Below are positions 25,573 through 33,963 of a DNA stretch of 64,000 nucleotides, one piece after another. Source of the DNA: Xanthomonas arboricola pv. juglandis (GTDB lineage: Bacteria > Pseudomonadota > Gammaproteobacteria > Xanthomonadales > Xanthomonadaceae); the NCBI RefSeq assembly GCF_001013475.1, contig NZ_JZEF01000002.1, positions 498,785 to 562,784 of the forward strand, written 5' to 3'. The notes below the pieces were generated by a model. That model had not been told where the DNA came from and searched no databases. It was given only the letters and a program-made list of their open reading frames with translations. The position numbers were made by a program, and so were the translations under genes. Each line of letters opens with the position of its first letter. The first letter of the stretch is position 1.

Positions 25573-26712
25573 ATGCTCGACATCAAAACCCTCTATTTCA
25601 GCAGCGCGCTGGGCCGTGCCGCCTTTCTGGTGATCTTCCTTGTCACCTTGCTGGGCCAGCCCAGAGCACGTTATTTGCACCATTGGACTGCGGCGTTGCT
25701 GGCTTCCACCCTGGCCTCGCTGATCATTATCAACTATCACGCCAGCGTGGTGCTCCCGCCCTTGCCGGCGTTGATCATCTACACACTGTTCCTTTTGAGT
25801 CTGGTCGGGTCCTGGAGCGGCGTGCGCCTGTTTTACGGGCGAGCACTGCCTGTGCTCCTGCTTATCCTACTGACCTCGGTGCCGGCGATAGCCTACGTCG
25901 TGGCCCTTGCCGTGGGTGTCCCCAACCGGTTTGCGCTGCCTATCATCTTCCTCAGTGCTGCCTTCTCGGCGGGCATGGTGCTGGTTGAGATCGTCAACGC
26001 GCCTGACCGCCGATTGATCTCTCAGTACGTGGTCGGGTTTGGGTTCGCCTGCTACTTCCTCGTGCTGCTCTTGCCGGCGTTGCTGATCCCCTTCGGCCTG
26101 ATTCCGGCCGACGTCAGCCACAGCGGGCAGGTGCCGATGATCTTTGATCAAGTCAGCAGCATCCTGGTCTATTTTGGTTACATCGCCATGGCGGGTGAGC
26201 GCGCCAACCTCGGTTTCCAGCGCCTGGCCGAGAGCGATCCGCTGACCGATCTGTCCAACCGGCGCGGCGGCCGTCAGCTGTTGGAACAACTGCACCTGCG
26301 GTTGTCCCAGGGTGCGTCATGCAGCGTGGTGATCGGTGATATCGACCATTTCAAGGACATCAACGACACGCTGGGGCACGATGCCGGCGACACCGTGCTG
26401 ATTGCACTGGCAGAGCGGCTCAAGAGCAGCCTGCGCAACCGCGACAGGGCGGTGCGCTGGGGCGGGGAAGAGTTTTTGATCGTTCTACCCGACACCGGCA
26501 TCGATGAAGCTGAACTATTCGCCGAGCGCCTGCGCGTGCTGATCGAGAGCGTTCCATTCGATGTCGATCAGCAGCAACTCACCGTCACCCTGAGCCTGGG
26601 TGCGGCCGAAATGGTGCCGGCCGACCCGAGCTTCGAGTCGGTCATCCTGCGTGCGGACCAGGCGCTCTATCGCGCCAAGCACGAGGGACGCAACCGGGTC
26701 TGCCGGTTTTGA
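25573..26712 (+). CDS. Membrane diguanylate cyclase (GGDEF)
   Basis: Protein of 379 residues. About six membrane helices fill residues 10-205 with no recognisable periplasmic domain, then a GGDEF domain covers 215-379. RWGGEEFLIVLPDTG is a canonical active site, and RNRD five residues before it is the inhibitory I-site, so the enzyme should make c-di-GMP and be product-inhibited. SDPLTDLSNRRGG and GDIDHFKDINDTLGHDAGD are the conserved flanking motifs. AAGG lies ten bases before the ATG. It starts 80 bp after ompW on the same strand. No EAL domain is present. Confidence 0.92.
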   Translation: MLDIKTLYFSSALGRAAFLVIFLVTLLGQPRARYLHHWTAALLASTLASLIIINYHASVVLPPLPALIIYTLFLLSLVGSWSGVRLFYGRALPVLLLILLTSVPAIAYVVALAVGVPNRFALPIIFLSAAFSAGMVLVEIVNAPDRRLISQYVVGFGFACYFLVLLLPALLIPFGLIPADVSHSGQVPMIFDQVSSILVYFGYIAMAGERANLGFQRLAESDPLTDLSNRRGGRQLLEQLHLRLSQGASCSVVIGDIDHFKDINDTLGHDAGDTVLIALAERLKSSLRNRDRAVRWGGEEFLIVLPDTGIDEAELFAERLRVLIESVPFDVDQQQLTVTLSLGAAEMVPADPSFESVILRADQALYRAKHEGRNRVCRF

Positions 26713-26799
26713 CACGTCTCGCACTCGATGGGGGGATTGGCACCTGATGCATGCTGTGAGATGAGAGCACCTCACAGCGCATCGGCCGGTACCGGCTTG

Positions 26800-27255
26800 T
26801 TACTCCGATGAAAGCAAGCCAAGGGTGAAGCCGGACACGGCATTGACCTTGCCGCGCCAGAGCACGCCACGGTTGCTGGGCAGGGGCTGGCCGCCGGGCG
26901 AGAAGCAACGCGAGTCGATCAGGTGAATGAACTGCGGCGGCCGGCTGCTTTGCGCATCTTCCTCGGTGTCGTAGATGCTGGCGTGGCTGGCAAACGCACG
27001 ACGGATGTCCTCTTTTTCCTCGGCATCGCCGGGGTAGGCGGCAGAGAATTCCTGCGCAAACGCCTCGAAGTACTGCTTGCCGCTGACCAGCTGGCCGGAC
27101 ACGATGATGCCCTCGACAAACAGCGTGATGCCGAACTGCACGTTTGAGCTGTTGACGGTTGCGACCAGCTTCTGCAGATACCAGTCCAGGCTCTGGCCGT
27201 CGAACGCCAGCTTGACGTCTTCCAGGCTGGGTTGGTTGTCTTCTTGCTCTGTCAT
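26800..27255 (-). CDS. GvpU-like gas-vesicle accessory family protein
   Basis: Acidic soluble protein of 151 residues. VQFGITLFVEGIIVSGQLVSGKQYFEAFAQ (given in two parts: VQFGITLFVEGIIVS and GQLVSGKQYFEAFAQ) matches what I remember of the GvpU family. The C-terminus (RGVLWRGKVNAVSGFTLGLL) looks like a beta hairpin region. No gvpA or other gas vesicle gene is nearby, so gas vesicle assembly is unlikely and the role is open. A strong AAGGAG lies before the ATG. It is convergent with the GGDEF gene. Confidence 0.7.
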   Translation of the reverse strand: MTEQEDNQPSLEDVKLAFDGQSLDWYLQKLVATVNSSNVQFGITLFVEGIIVSGQLVSGKQYFEAFAQEFSAAYPGDAEEKEDIRRAFASHASIYDTEEDAQSSRPPQFIHLIDSRCFSPGGQPLPSNRGVLWRGKVNAVSGFTLGLLSSE

Positions 27256-27577
27256 GTGGCTCTCCTTGGTGGAAGGGTTGATGCGTCTGTCGAAATAAGC
27301 GCGGCGAAGTAGCTACCCATCGCCATGCATGCCCAAGAAAGCAGGTACGTCCTGTCCAGTGATCGGCGTGGTTGAGTCCGCCATCGTCGCCTTGGAGAGC
27401 ATGCCCAGAGTCTATGACATGTTCACCTTGTCGGCTTGCGACTGGCTGGAGTCTCGGTCCTAAGTGCTAGCCGGTGCTGGAGTGCAAGCGGACGCTATGA
27501 GCTGATCGCTTGATTGGTTGCCAGCGATGTCCGTCCGTCACCACGCAGGCGCAGCAAGCATCACCACGCCCCAACCA
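27256..27577. other. Intergenic region, nothing recognised
   Basis: About 320 bp between the GvpU-like gene and the 3' end of hpxW. No frame, repeat or hairpin with a T-run was seen. Confidence 0.45.
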
Positions 27578-29158
27578 TCACCACCCAGCCACCGCACCAT
27601 CGGATCGCGGATCGCTTGCCCCGCTGATCACGCCATCCACCTCGCGCACCAGCGCGCCTGCGTGTCCCATCACCGAGCTGTAGGCGGGCAACAAGTCCAC
27701 CGCATGCCCGGCATCGCGCAGTGCCTGCACCAGCGCCGGATCGAAGCGGTCTTCCAGCTTGAGTGACGTGCTCTCTTCGCCCCAGGTGCGTCCCAATAAC
27801 CAGCGTGGTGCGGTGATGGCCTGTTGCAGCGGCACGCCGAAACGCGCGTAGCGGGAGAAGATCGCCGCCTGGGTCTGTGGTTGGCCTTCGCCACCCATGG
27901 TGCCGTAGGCCATGACGCGGCCGTCGTCGAAGGTGGCCAGCGCCGGGTTGAGGGTGTGGAAGGGTTTACGGCCCGGGGCGAGTGCGTTCCAGCCGTCGGG
28001 GGCGAGGCGGAAACTGCAGCCGCGGTTTTGCCAGGTGATGCCGGTGCGCGGCAGCACCAGGCCGGAGCCGAATTCGAAATAGGTGGACTGGATGCAGCTG
28101 ACCGCGCGGCCGTGCGCGTCGATGGCGCCGAGCCAGACGGTGTCGCCGGCCTGCGAGGGCTGCGGCCAGCGCAGTGCGCTGTGCATGTCGATGCGTGCGG
28201 CGAGCGCATCCAGTGCGGCACTGTCATCGAGCAGCGCCTGTGCGTCCAGCGTCATCCAGTCGGGGTCGCCGAGGTGTGCGTCGCGGATCAGGAAGGCCTG
28301 TTTGCTGGCTTCGATCAGGCCGTGGAGGTGCGCATAGCTGTCGGGCTGTTCGACCTGCAGGCGATCGAACAGGGCAAGGATCAGCAGCGAGGCCAGGCCT
28401 TGCGTGGGCGGTGCGTGGTTGTAGAGGCGCGCACCACGAATGGCGACCGAGAGCGGTACGCTGGCGTCGGCACGGTGGCTAGCAAGATCGTGCGCGCGTA
28501 GCGGGCTGCCGAGCGCCTGCAGGTCGGCGGCGATATCGTCGGCCAGTGCGCCGCGATAGAAACTGTCCAGGCCCTGGTCGGCCAGCCGTTGCAGGGTGTG
28601 TGCGAGCTGCGTTTGATGCAGCAGTGCGCCTTCGTGCAGCGGCGTGCCGCGTGGTTCGAAGATGTCCGCGTAGGCACCGGGTTGCACGCGCAGTTCGGCA
28701 CCCTTGCTGGTGGCGATGTGCGCGCCGCCCAACGTCACCGGCACGCCGGCGCTGGCGTGGTGGATGGCGTCCTGCAACAAGCGCTGCAGCGACAGGCTGC
28801 CGCCTGCGTGCTGCAGCGCGAGCGCCCAGCCGGAGACGGTGCCGGCGACGGTATTGGCCGCGCCCGGGCCGCGCCACGGAATGCTGCTGTGGCCGCGATA
28901 GAACTCCAGTGTTGCAGCCTGTGCGGCACGGCCGCAGGCGTCGATGGCGTGCACGCGGCCGTCGGGGTCGTGGATCAGCCAGAAGCCGTCGCCACCGATA
29001 CCGGTCATGTGCGGGTAGACCACGGCCAGGCAGGCGGCGGTGGCGACGGCGGCTTCAATGGCATTGCCGCCGTCGCGCAGCACATCGCGCCCGGCCTGTG
29101 CGGCCAGATGATGCGGGGCCACGACCATGCCGCGGCGTGCGCGCAAGGTGTGCAGCAT
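27578..29158 (-). CDS. hpxW: Gamma-glutamyltransferase-fold amidohydrolase, HpxW-like (oxamate amidohydrolase proenzyme)
   Basis: Ntn-hydrolase of 526 residues. GGNAIEAAVATAACLAVVYP and PHMTGIGGDGFWLIHDP near the N-terminus are GGT-fold hallmarks. The self-cleavage nucleophile is probably the Thr in QAGDTVWLGAID near residue 340; SCIQSTYFEFGSG, LPRTGITWQNRG and GTMGGEGQPQTQ follow. No signal peptide is present, so it is a cytosolic relative of GGT (YwrD/HpxW group), not the periplasmic enzyme. Next to an AtzE-like amidase and nucleoside-degrading genes it fits HpxW, which hydrolyses oxamate to oxalate. The ATG overlaps the amidase stop (TGATG). Confidence 0.78.
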   Translation of the reverse strand: MLHTLRARRGMVVAPHHLAAQAGRDVLRDGGNAIEAAVATAACLAVVYPHMTGIGGDGFWLIHDPDGRVHAIDACGRAAQAATLEFYRGHSSIPWRGPGAANTVAGTVSGWALALQHAGGSLSLQRLLQDAIHHASAGVPVTLGGAHIATSKGAELRVQPGAYADIFEPRGTPLHEGALLHQTQLAHTLQRLADQGLDSFYRGALADDIAADLQALGSPLRAHDLASHRADASVPLSVAIRGARLYNHAPPTQGLASLLILALFDRLQVEQPDSYAHLHGLIEASKQAFLIRDAHLGDPDWMTLDAQALLDDSAALDALAARIDMHSALRWPQPSQAGDTVWLGAIDAHGRAVSCIQSTYFEFGSGLVLPRTGITWQNRGCSFRLAPDGWNALAPGRKPFHTLNPALATFDDGRVMAYGTMGGEGQPQTQAAIFSRYARFGVPLQQAITAPRWLLGRTWGEESTSLKLEDRFDPALVQALRDAGHAVDLLPAYSSVMGHAGALVREVDGVISGASDPRSDGAVAGW

Positions 29159-30618
29159 CAGCGCGTCTCCGCCGGTGGGCTGAAGGCCAGCAGTCCGTCG
29201 CGTTCGAGTTGCGCGGCTAGCGCGAACAGGCGGTCTTCGCGGCCGGGTGCGGCAATCAGCTGCACGCCCAACGGCAGGCGACCGGGGCGCGGCAACGGCG
29301 CGGCCAGCACCGGGCAGGCGGCCAGGCCGAGCGGCTGGGTGAAGATCCCCAGGTTGGCGCGTGCGGACACCGGTAGGCCGTCGATCTGGATGGTGTCCTG
29401 GTCGATGCGCGGTGCCACGCAGGGTGTGGCCGGCGCGATCAACACATCCACCTCGTCCCAGAGCCGTTGCATGGCGGCGCCGAACCACTGCGCGAAGCGG
29501 TGCGCATCGGCCACCGCGCTGGCGGGCAGCTGCAGGCCGGCGAGCAGGCGGTCGCGGGTGGCCGGGTCGAACCGCTCGGCCTGCGTGCTCAGGCCGGCGC
29601 GATGGCGGTGGCCGCCCTCGGCGGCGGTGAGCACGAAGGCGGCGGCGCGGGCGCGTTCTGCTTCGGGTAATTCGATGAGGGTGCTGCTGTTGCAGGCGGT
29701 GAGCAATGCGCTAAGGCCGGCATCCAGTTCGGGATCGAGATTGCGCTGGAACCAGCCGCCCAGCCGGGCGATGCGCAAACTGCCGGCATTGCACGAAGCC
29801 AGCGGCTGACCGAGCATGACTTCATGGACGCGGCGCAGGTCGGCGATGGAGCTGGCGAACGGGCCGACCACATCCAGCGCATCGACGAAGCCGAACACGC
29901 CATCCAGCGGCAACGCGCCGTGCGTGGGGCGCAGGCCATACACGCCGCATAGCGCGGCCGGGACGCGGATGGAGCCGTTGGTGTCCGAGCCCAGCGCGAA
30001 CGGCACCAGCCCGGCGGCCACCGCGGCGGCCGAGCCGCCCGACGAGCCACCGGCCAGATGACGGTGATCGTGCGGGTTGGCGGTGGTGCCGTAGTGCGCG
30101 TTGACGGTGGCGAAGCCGTAGGCGAATTCGTCCATGTTGGCGGTGCCGACCAGCACCGCGCCGGCGTCGCTCAGCCGTTGCACCACGGCCGCATCGCGGC
30201 TGGCGGGCGCGCACTGCGCGCGCATGACGGCGCCAGCGGTGGTGACCTGGCCAGCGACGTCGAACAGATCCTTGACCACGAACGGCACGCCGGCCAACGC
30301 ACCGCCGTCGCTGCCGCCGGCCAGCGCGGCCTGCACGCGCGCGGCATCGGCGGCGGCGCGTGCGGGCAGCAGGCGGGTGATCGCGCGCAGGCTGTCGTTG
30401 GCCTGGTTGATGCGCGTGAGCGTCTGCGTGGCAAGGCGTGCAGCCAGGCTGGGCTGGCTGCGCGTGGTGCTGACGATGGAGGCGATCAGCCCGCGCGGCG
30501 TGGTGGTGTCCGGTGCGGCGGGGCGCGGCGCGTTGAAGCTGGCGAGCAGCTGCGCGTGGCCACGCAGGACCTCGGTATTGCGATCGATGCCGGCCTGCCA
30601 CTGCGCTGGGAGTTGCAT
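29158..30618 (-). CDS. hpxX: AtzE/HpxX-like amidase (amidase signature family)
   Basis: Amidase signature enzyme of 486 residues. GVPFVVKDLFDVAG supplies the catalytic Lys, HLAGGSSGGSAAAVAAGL the cis-Ser and glycine-rich loop, and GSDTNGSIRVPAALCGVYGL the nucleophilic Ser region. It resembles AtzE and the HpxX protein of oxalurate catabolism. Such enzymes usually need a small AtzG/HpxY partner of about 65 residues; I see none here. AGGTGA, which is also the stop of the nucleoside hydrolase gene, is the ribosome binding site four bases before the ATG at 30618. An earlier start at 30717 lies in repeat sequence and is rejected. Confidence 0.8.
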   Translation of the reverse strand: MQLPAQWQAGIDRNTEVLRGHAQLLASFNAPRPAAPDTTTPRGLIASIVSTTRSQPSLAARLATQTLTRINQANDSLRAITRLLPARAAADAARVQAALAGGSDGGALAGVPFVVKDLFDVAGQVTTAGAVMRAQCAPASRDAAVVQRLSDAGAVLVGTANMDEFAYGFATVNAHYGTTANPHDHRHLAGGSSGGSAAAVAAGLVPFALGSDTNGSIRVPAALCGVYGLRPTHGALPLDGVFGFVDALDVVGPFASSIADLRRVHEVMLGQPLASCNAGSLRIARLGGWFQRNLDPELDAGLSALLTACNSSTLIELPEAERARAAAFVLTAAEGGHRHRAGLSTQAERFDPATRDRLLAGLQLPASAVADAHRFAQWFGAAMQRLWDEVDVLIAPATPCVAPRIDQDTIQIDGLPVSARANLGIFTQPLGLAACPVLAAPLPRPGRLPLGVQLIAAPGREDRLFALAAQLERDGLLAFSPPAETR

Positions 30619-30622
30619 GGGG

Positions 30623-31804
30623 TCACCTGGTTGGAAGCGGGGATTCGCTCGTTGGGAGTCGGGATTGGGATGCCGCGGCCTCATCCGCGCCTCGGGCAGC
30701 TTCTCCCGAGGGGACAAGGGGGAGCGGCAGGCCGACTGCTGGTGGTTGCTGCGCGGTGAGATGGTCTACCAGCAGCTGTTCGAACGCTTCGATATCCACC
30801 GCGTGCACCACGGTCTGCGCCTGCTCGCCCAGGCCCGGTTGATAACCGGGTGCCCACGACAGGATGTCGCCGTAGCCGGCATCGAAGGCGGTGTTGGTAT
30901 CGACGTAGAGCCTCTCGGTCCGTGTCGCCAGTTCGGGCCGCAGCCATACCGCGGTGGCCAGCTCGTCCCACATCGGAAAGCCCGGTTCGCGGCGGCGCAA
31001 GGCATGGCCGATGCGGGTATCGGCCGCGCTCATGCGCGCGAGCAGGTCGGGCGTGAGTTCGGTCGCGGTCGATGGATCCACCGGCACCATGGTGATCTTG
31101 CGCCAGGGGGCGCGCATGACGATGCTGGCCGCTTCCGGATCCCAGCGGATATTGAATTCGCGGCGTGGCGAGTTGACGAACTCGCGTGCGAACTGCTGCG
31201 CGCTGATGCTGTTGCGTTGCTGGCGCGGGTTGAGGCTGCCGCCCATGTAGACCAGCTCGCGCGCCAGCGTGGCGAAGGCCGGATCCAGCGATTGCGCAAG
31301 CGCCAGATTGGTCAACGGGCCGGTGGCAATGATGCTCACCTCGCCCGGATACTGGCGCACCATGCGCAGCATGAACAACGCGGCCGGCTCGTCGGACGCG
31401 CGCACCACGCTGGGATTGCCCAACGGCAGGTCGGGCACCACGTCGTGCGCGTGATAACGCGGCGCGCTTTGCACGGTGTCGCCATCCACCCAATGCCTGG
31501 TCCAGGCACCTTTCCAGACCAGCTTGCCGTAGAGCGCTTCCCAACGCTCGGTGGCCAGTTCGCTGTTGAGCAGCGGATGCACCGGGCCGGGCAGCACGGG
31601 GATGTCGGGGTGACCGGCCAATTCCAGCAGACGGCAGCTATGCGCCAGCACTTCGTCGCGCCAGATGTTGCCGCTGACGGCGCTGATGCCCAGCACCTCG
31701 ACCTCGGGCGACTGCAACAGCAGCAGCTGCGCGGGTGTGAAGCCGTCGATGTCGTCTTCGAGAATGACGCGGCGTCTGGATGTGGTGGCGTGCGGGTCGG
31801 TCAT
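30623..31804 (-). CDS. Nucleoside hydrolase (inosine-uridine preferring family) with a repeat-derived tail
   Basis: Protein of 393 residues; the family is usually 310-350. RRVILEDDIDGFTPAQLLLL is a variant of the N-terminal calcium-binding DxDxxxDD motif (DDIDG). SIIATGPLTNLALA, ELVYMGGSL and EFNIRWDPEAASIV are the family core. It would split purine nucleosides to base and ribose. The last 35 or so residues (LPSSEAARGADEAAASQS-like, ending SESPLPTR) come from dispersed repeat sequence and have no family counterpart. The ATG at 31804 is preferred over 31978. It is followed four bases later by the AtzE-like amidase. No signal peptide is present. Confidence 0.85.
   Translation of the reverse strand: MTDPHATTSRRRVILEDDIDGFTPAQLLLLQSPEVEVLGISAVSGNIWRDEVLAHSCRLLELAGHPDIPVLPGPVHPLLNSELATERWEALYGKLVWKGAWTRHWVDGDTVQSAPRYHAHDVVPDLPLGNPSVVRASDEPAALFMLRMVRQYPGEVSIIATGPLTNLALAQSLDPAFATLARELVYMGGSLNPRQQRNSISAQQFAREFVNSPRREFNIRWDPEAASIVMRAPWRKITMVPVDPSTATELTPDLLARMSAADTRIGHALRRREPGFPMWDELATAVWLRPELATRTERLYVDTNTAFDAGYGDILSWAPGYQPGLGEQAQTVVHAVDIEAFEQLLVDHLTAQQPPAVGLPLPLVPSGEAARGADEAAASQSRLPTSESPLPTR
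30645..30730. repeat. Half copy of the GC-rich palindromic repeat plus GGGATT-type tract, inside a coding 3' end
   Basis: GGGGATTCGCTCGTTGGGAG and GTCGGGATTGGGATG are followed by CCTCATCCGCGCC and CAGCTTCTCCCGAGGGGACA, matching one arm of the dispersed elements at 7132 and 37069. Here the sequence is read as the C-terminal tail of the nucleoside hydrolase. Confidence 0.55.
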
Positions 31805-31861
31805 TGCGTTTTTGTCGTGGAAGGTTGAAGGCATTGCAGCGGCGATGGATCGAGGGCGTTT

Positions 31862-31929
31862 GTAGGAGCGTGCCTGCGCGCGACGGGGCGTTACCGGTAA
31901 AGCCCGTTCGCGCTCTGGCGCGCTCCTAC
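31862..31929. repeat. REP-like inverted repeat (GTAGGAGCG…CGCTCCTAC)
   Basis: A 68-bp imperfect palindrome with GTAGGAGCGTGCC and GGCGCGCTCCTAC ends and the GGCGTTACCGGTAAAGCC centre seen in the copies at 39068 and 39228. The stop codon of the adenosine deaminase gene (TAA on the minus strand) lies in its centre, so one arm codes for the protein's last residues. Confidence 0.8.
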
Positions 31930-33462
31930 ATTCAACAACGTGCGCTCGTACTGGGCCAGGTCGGTTTCCAGCTGCCATTGCAGCCGGGCCTTCTCGCTGC
32001 CCTGGCGGAATGCGCGACAGGCAGCATCATCGGTTTCGCGCTGCAACGCAGTGGCGCAGGCCTGCGCAGCGTTACCGTCGGCATCCCACAGGCTGGTGCC
32101 CGGCAGGAAGCTATAGGTGAGACCGTTGCGGGCGAGCTGTTTGAGCGTCGGGTAATCGATGCCCTGTTCCTGCATCGCGCGTTGATATTCGTGAGTCATG
32201 TCCGCGCGGGAGACGCCGGCATCGTCGGTGGACAGCACCACCGGCACGCCGGCGCGCAGATACATCGCCAGCGGATGTGCCGCGCCTTTGACGCCGAGGA
32301 TCACATCGTTGCTGGTGAGGTTGATCTCCACCGCAACCTGCTGGCGGCGCATGCGCTGCAGCAGGCCGTCGGCGTCGTCTTCATAAGGCAGGTCCACGCC
32401 ATGACCGATGCGGCGCGCACCGGCGTCCACCGCCTGGCGGATATGCGAGCGCAGTTGCGCCGGCGGCACCAGGCCCAGAGCCAGCTCGCCGGCGTGCAGG
32501 GACAGCGGCACGTCGGGGTAGCGCGCGGCAAAGAAGCGGAACATCGCCATGTGCCGCGCGTAATCGGCCAGCGCCACCGGGTTGTCTTCGGGCGCGACGA
32601 TGTTCAACGCCACCGCGCGGCTGCCGCCGGCGGCGATCAGCGCATGCGCCAGCGCCATCTGCCCGAACACCATCGGCTGCGGCAACACGCGCAGCACGTA
32701 AGGCACGTAGCGGTAGGTGACCTGGCAGCCGGGACGTGCATCGGACTGGTCGCAGTGCAGCACGCGGCGCACCTGGGCATCGGTGTCGGCAAGCGCGCGT
32801 TGTGCGTCCTGTACCAGCGGCGGCAAGGAATCCTGCAAGGCGCGCAGGTTGGCTGCGTCGTCGTCGCCCTTCCAGGGCAAGGACTGCATCTGTCTGGCCG
32901 CCTCATCCATCTGCGGTGGGTTGGCGATGATTTCCACATAGGGCACGCGGTCGCGTGCGGCCTGTTCCAACACTGCGGCCACGGTGTCGGCAACGCGCGC
33001 GCGCACCACCGCGTCGAACTTGCCGAAGGTGCCGAAGAACTGATTGTGTCCGGTGGGTTGCGACGGGCTGGGCAGGAACTTGCGCATCGACAAGGCATCC
33101 ACCACCCGTCCATACAGCGCGGCATTGCGTGTTGCCAGGCCGCGTGCCGGCTCCTGGCCGTTGCCACACGGCGGCGCGCGCAGGCTCAGGTCGTCCAGCT
33201 GCACGCAGGCGCCATCCTCGCTGGCCCACTGCAGGTAGTCCTCGGCATACACCGAACCGGACAGATGGTTATGCAGGTCGCCGCCCTTGGGCATCGCCTG
33301 CAGCCAGGCACGCAGCTGCGCAGGCTGATCGGCGGCGGTGCGCAGCAGCTGCGCCACCTGCTGCTCGCGTTGCTGTGCAGGGGTGGCTTGGCTGCGTGCC
33401 GGTGCGGCGGTGGGCAACAGCAGGCATAACGCCACAATCAGACTGCGATGAACGATGGACAT
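31891..33462 (-). CDS. Secreted adenosine deaminase-family protein
   Basis: Protein of 523 residues with a signal peptide (MSIVHRSLIVALCLLLPTAA…). The metal-dependent deaminase fold is clear: KGGDLHNHLSGSVYAEDYL carries the HxH metal pair, VPLSLHAGE the third His and Glu, ARRIGHGVDLPYE the next His, and VPVVLSTDDAGV the metal-binding Asp pair. It is longer than cytosolic Add (about 330) and resembles the secreted ADGF-like group. It would deaminate adenosine outside the cytoplasm. The last 12 residues (VGARQSANGLYR) are encoded by a REP-like element. The nucleoside hydrolase gene follows after 86 bp. Confidence 0.85.
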   Translation of the reverse strand: MSIVHRSLIVALCLLLPTAAPARSQATPAQQREQQVAQLLRTAADQPAQLRAWLQAMPKGGDLHNHLSGSVYAEDYLQWASEDGACVQLDDLSLRAPPCGNGQEPARGLATRNAALYGRVVDALSMRKFLPSPSQPTGHNQFFGTFGKFDAVVRARVADTVAAVLEQAARDRVPYVEIIANPPQMDEAARQMQSLPWKGDDDAANLRALQDSLPPLVQDAQRALADTDAQVRRVLHCDQSDARPGCQVTYRYVPYVLRVLPQPMVFGQMALAHALIAAGGSRAVALNIVAPEDNPVALADYARHMAMFRFFAARYPDVPLSLHAGELALGLVPPAQLRSHIRQAVDAGARRIGHGVDLPYEDDADGLLQRMRRQQVAVEINLTSNDVILGVKGAAHPLAMYLRAGVPVVLSTDDAGVSRADMTHEYQRAMQEQGIDYPTLKQLARNGLTYSFLPGTSLWDADGNAAQACATALQRETDDAACRAFRQGSEKARLQWQLETDLAQYERTLLNVGARQSANGLYR

Positions 33463-33963
33463 GCGATGGAAAGCTCGAAAAGAACGGCAATGGCGCAATC
33501 ACGCCGGTAGATGCGAAGCATGCCCTGCATGCGTGGTGCACGGCCAGCACTGGAGTGGTTTTTTGCTGGTGCTGAAGCTCGTATTGGTGGGCGGACGCCT
33601 GGGTGAGGTTGCAAGGCTCCTTGGTGCTACATGAGGCACCGCGCCACCATCAATGCCTGCGGATCGACAAGCGCTGCTTCGTCGCTTGCGAATCTCCCGC
33701 AGCGTCCTGCACATCGGCATGCCGGGCCTACTGCTGCACACCAGCGCAGCGCAGACAGGCGCGCTGCAGCGACCAGGCCGTTTCCGGCAGCGGGCACGCG
33801 ATGTACGGGTGATGTGCTGCGGCTGCGTGCAGGTCATGACGATCGGCAGCACAACGCATCGTCATCTGCAGTGCCTAGCGATCGCATCGGCAGGACCATC
33901 GGCATGGTTGAATAGCCGCACTCGCAGCAGCGCTGCACAGGCATCTGCCGCGCACAGGCCGCC
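33463..33963. other. Intergenic region of about 500 bp, no gene supported
   Basis: It separates the purine operon from the vanB-like gene. Frames are open on both strands, but they lack ribosome binding sites and have unnatural residue content. It must hold the promoter of the adenosine deaminase operon; the boxes could not be chosen with confidence. Confidence 0.5.

Noticed and set aside
33499-33852. Minus-strand frame of about 117 codons before the adenosine deaminase gene
   Set aside because: No ribosome binding site, Cys/Arg/Ser-rich random composition and no recognisable motif.
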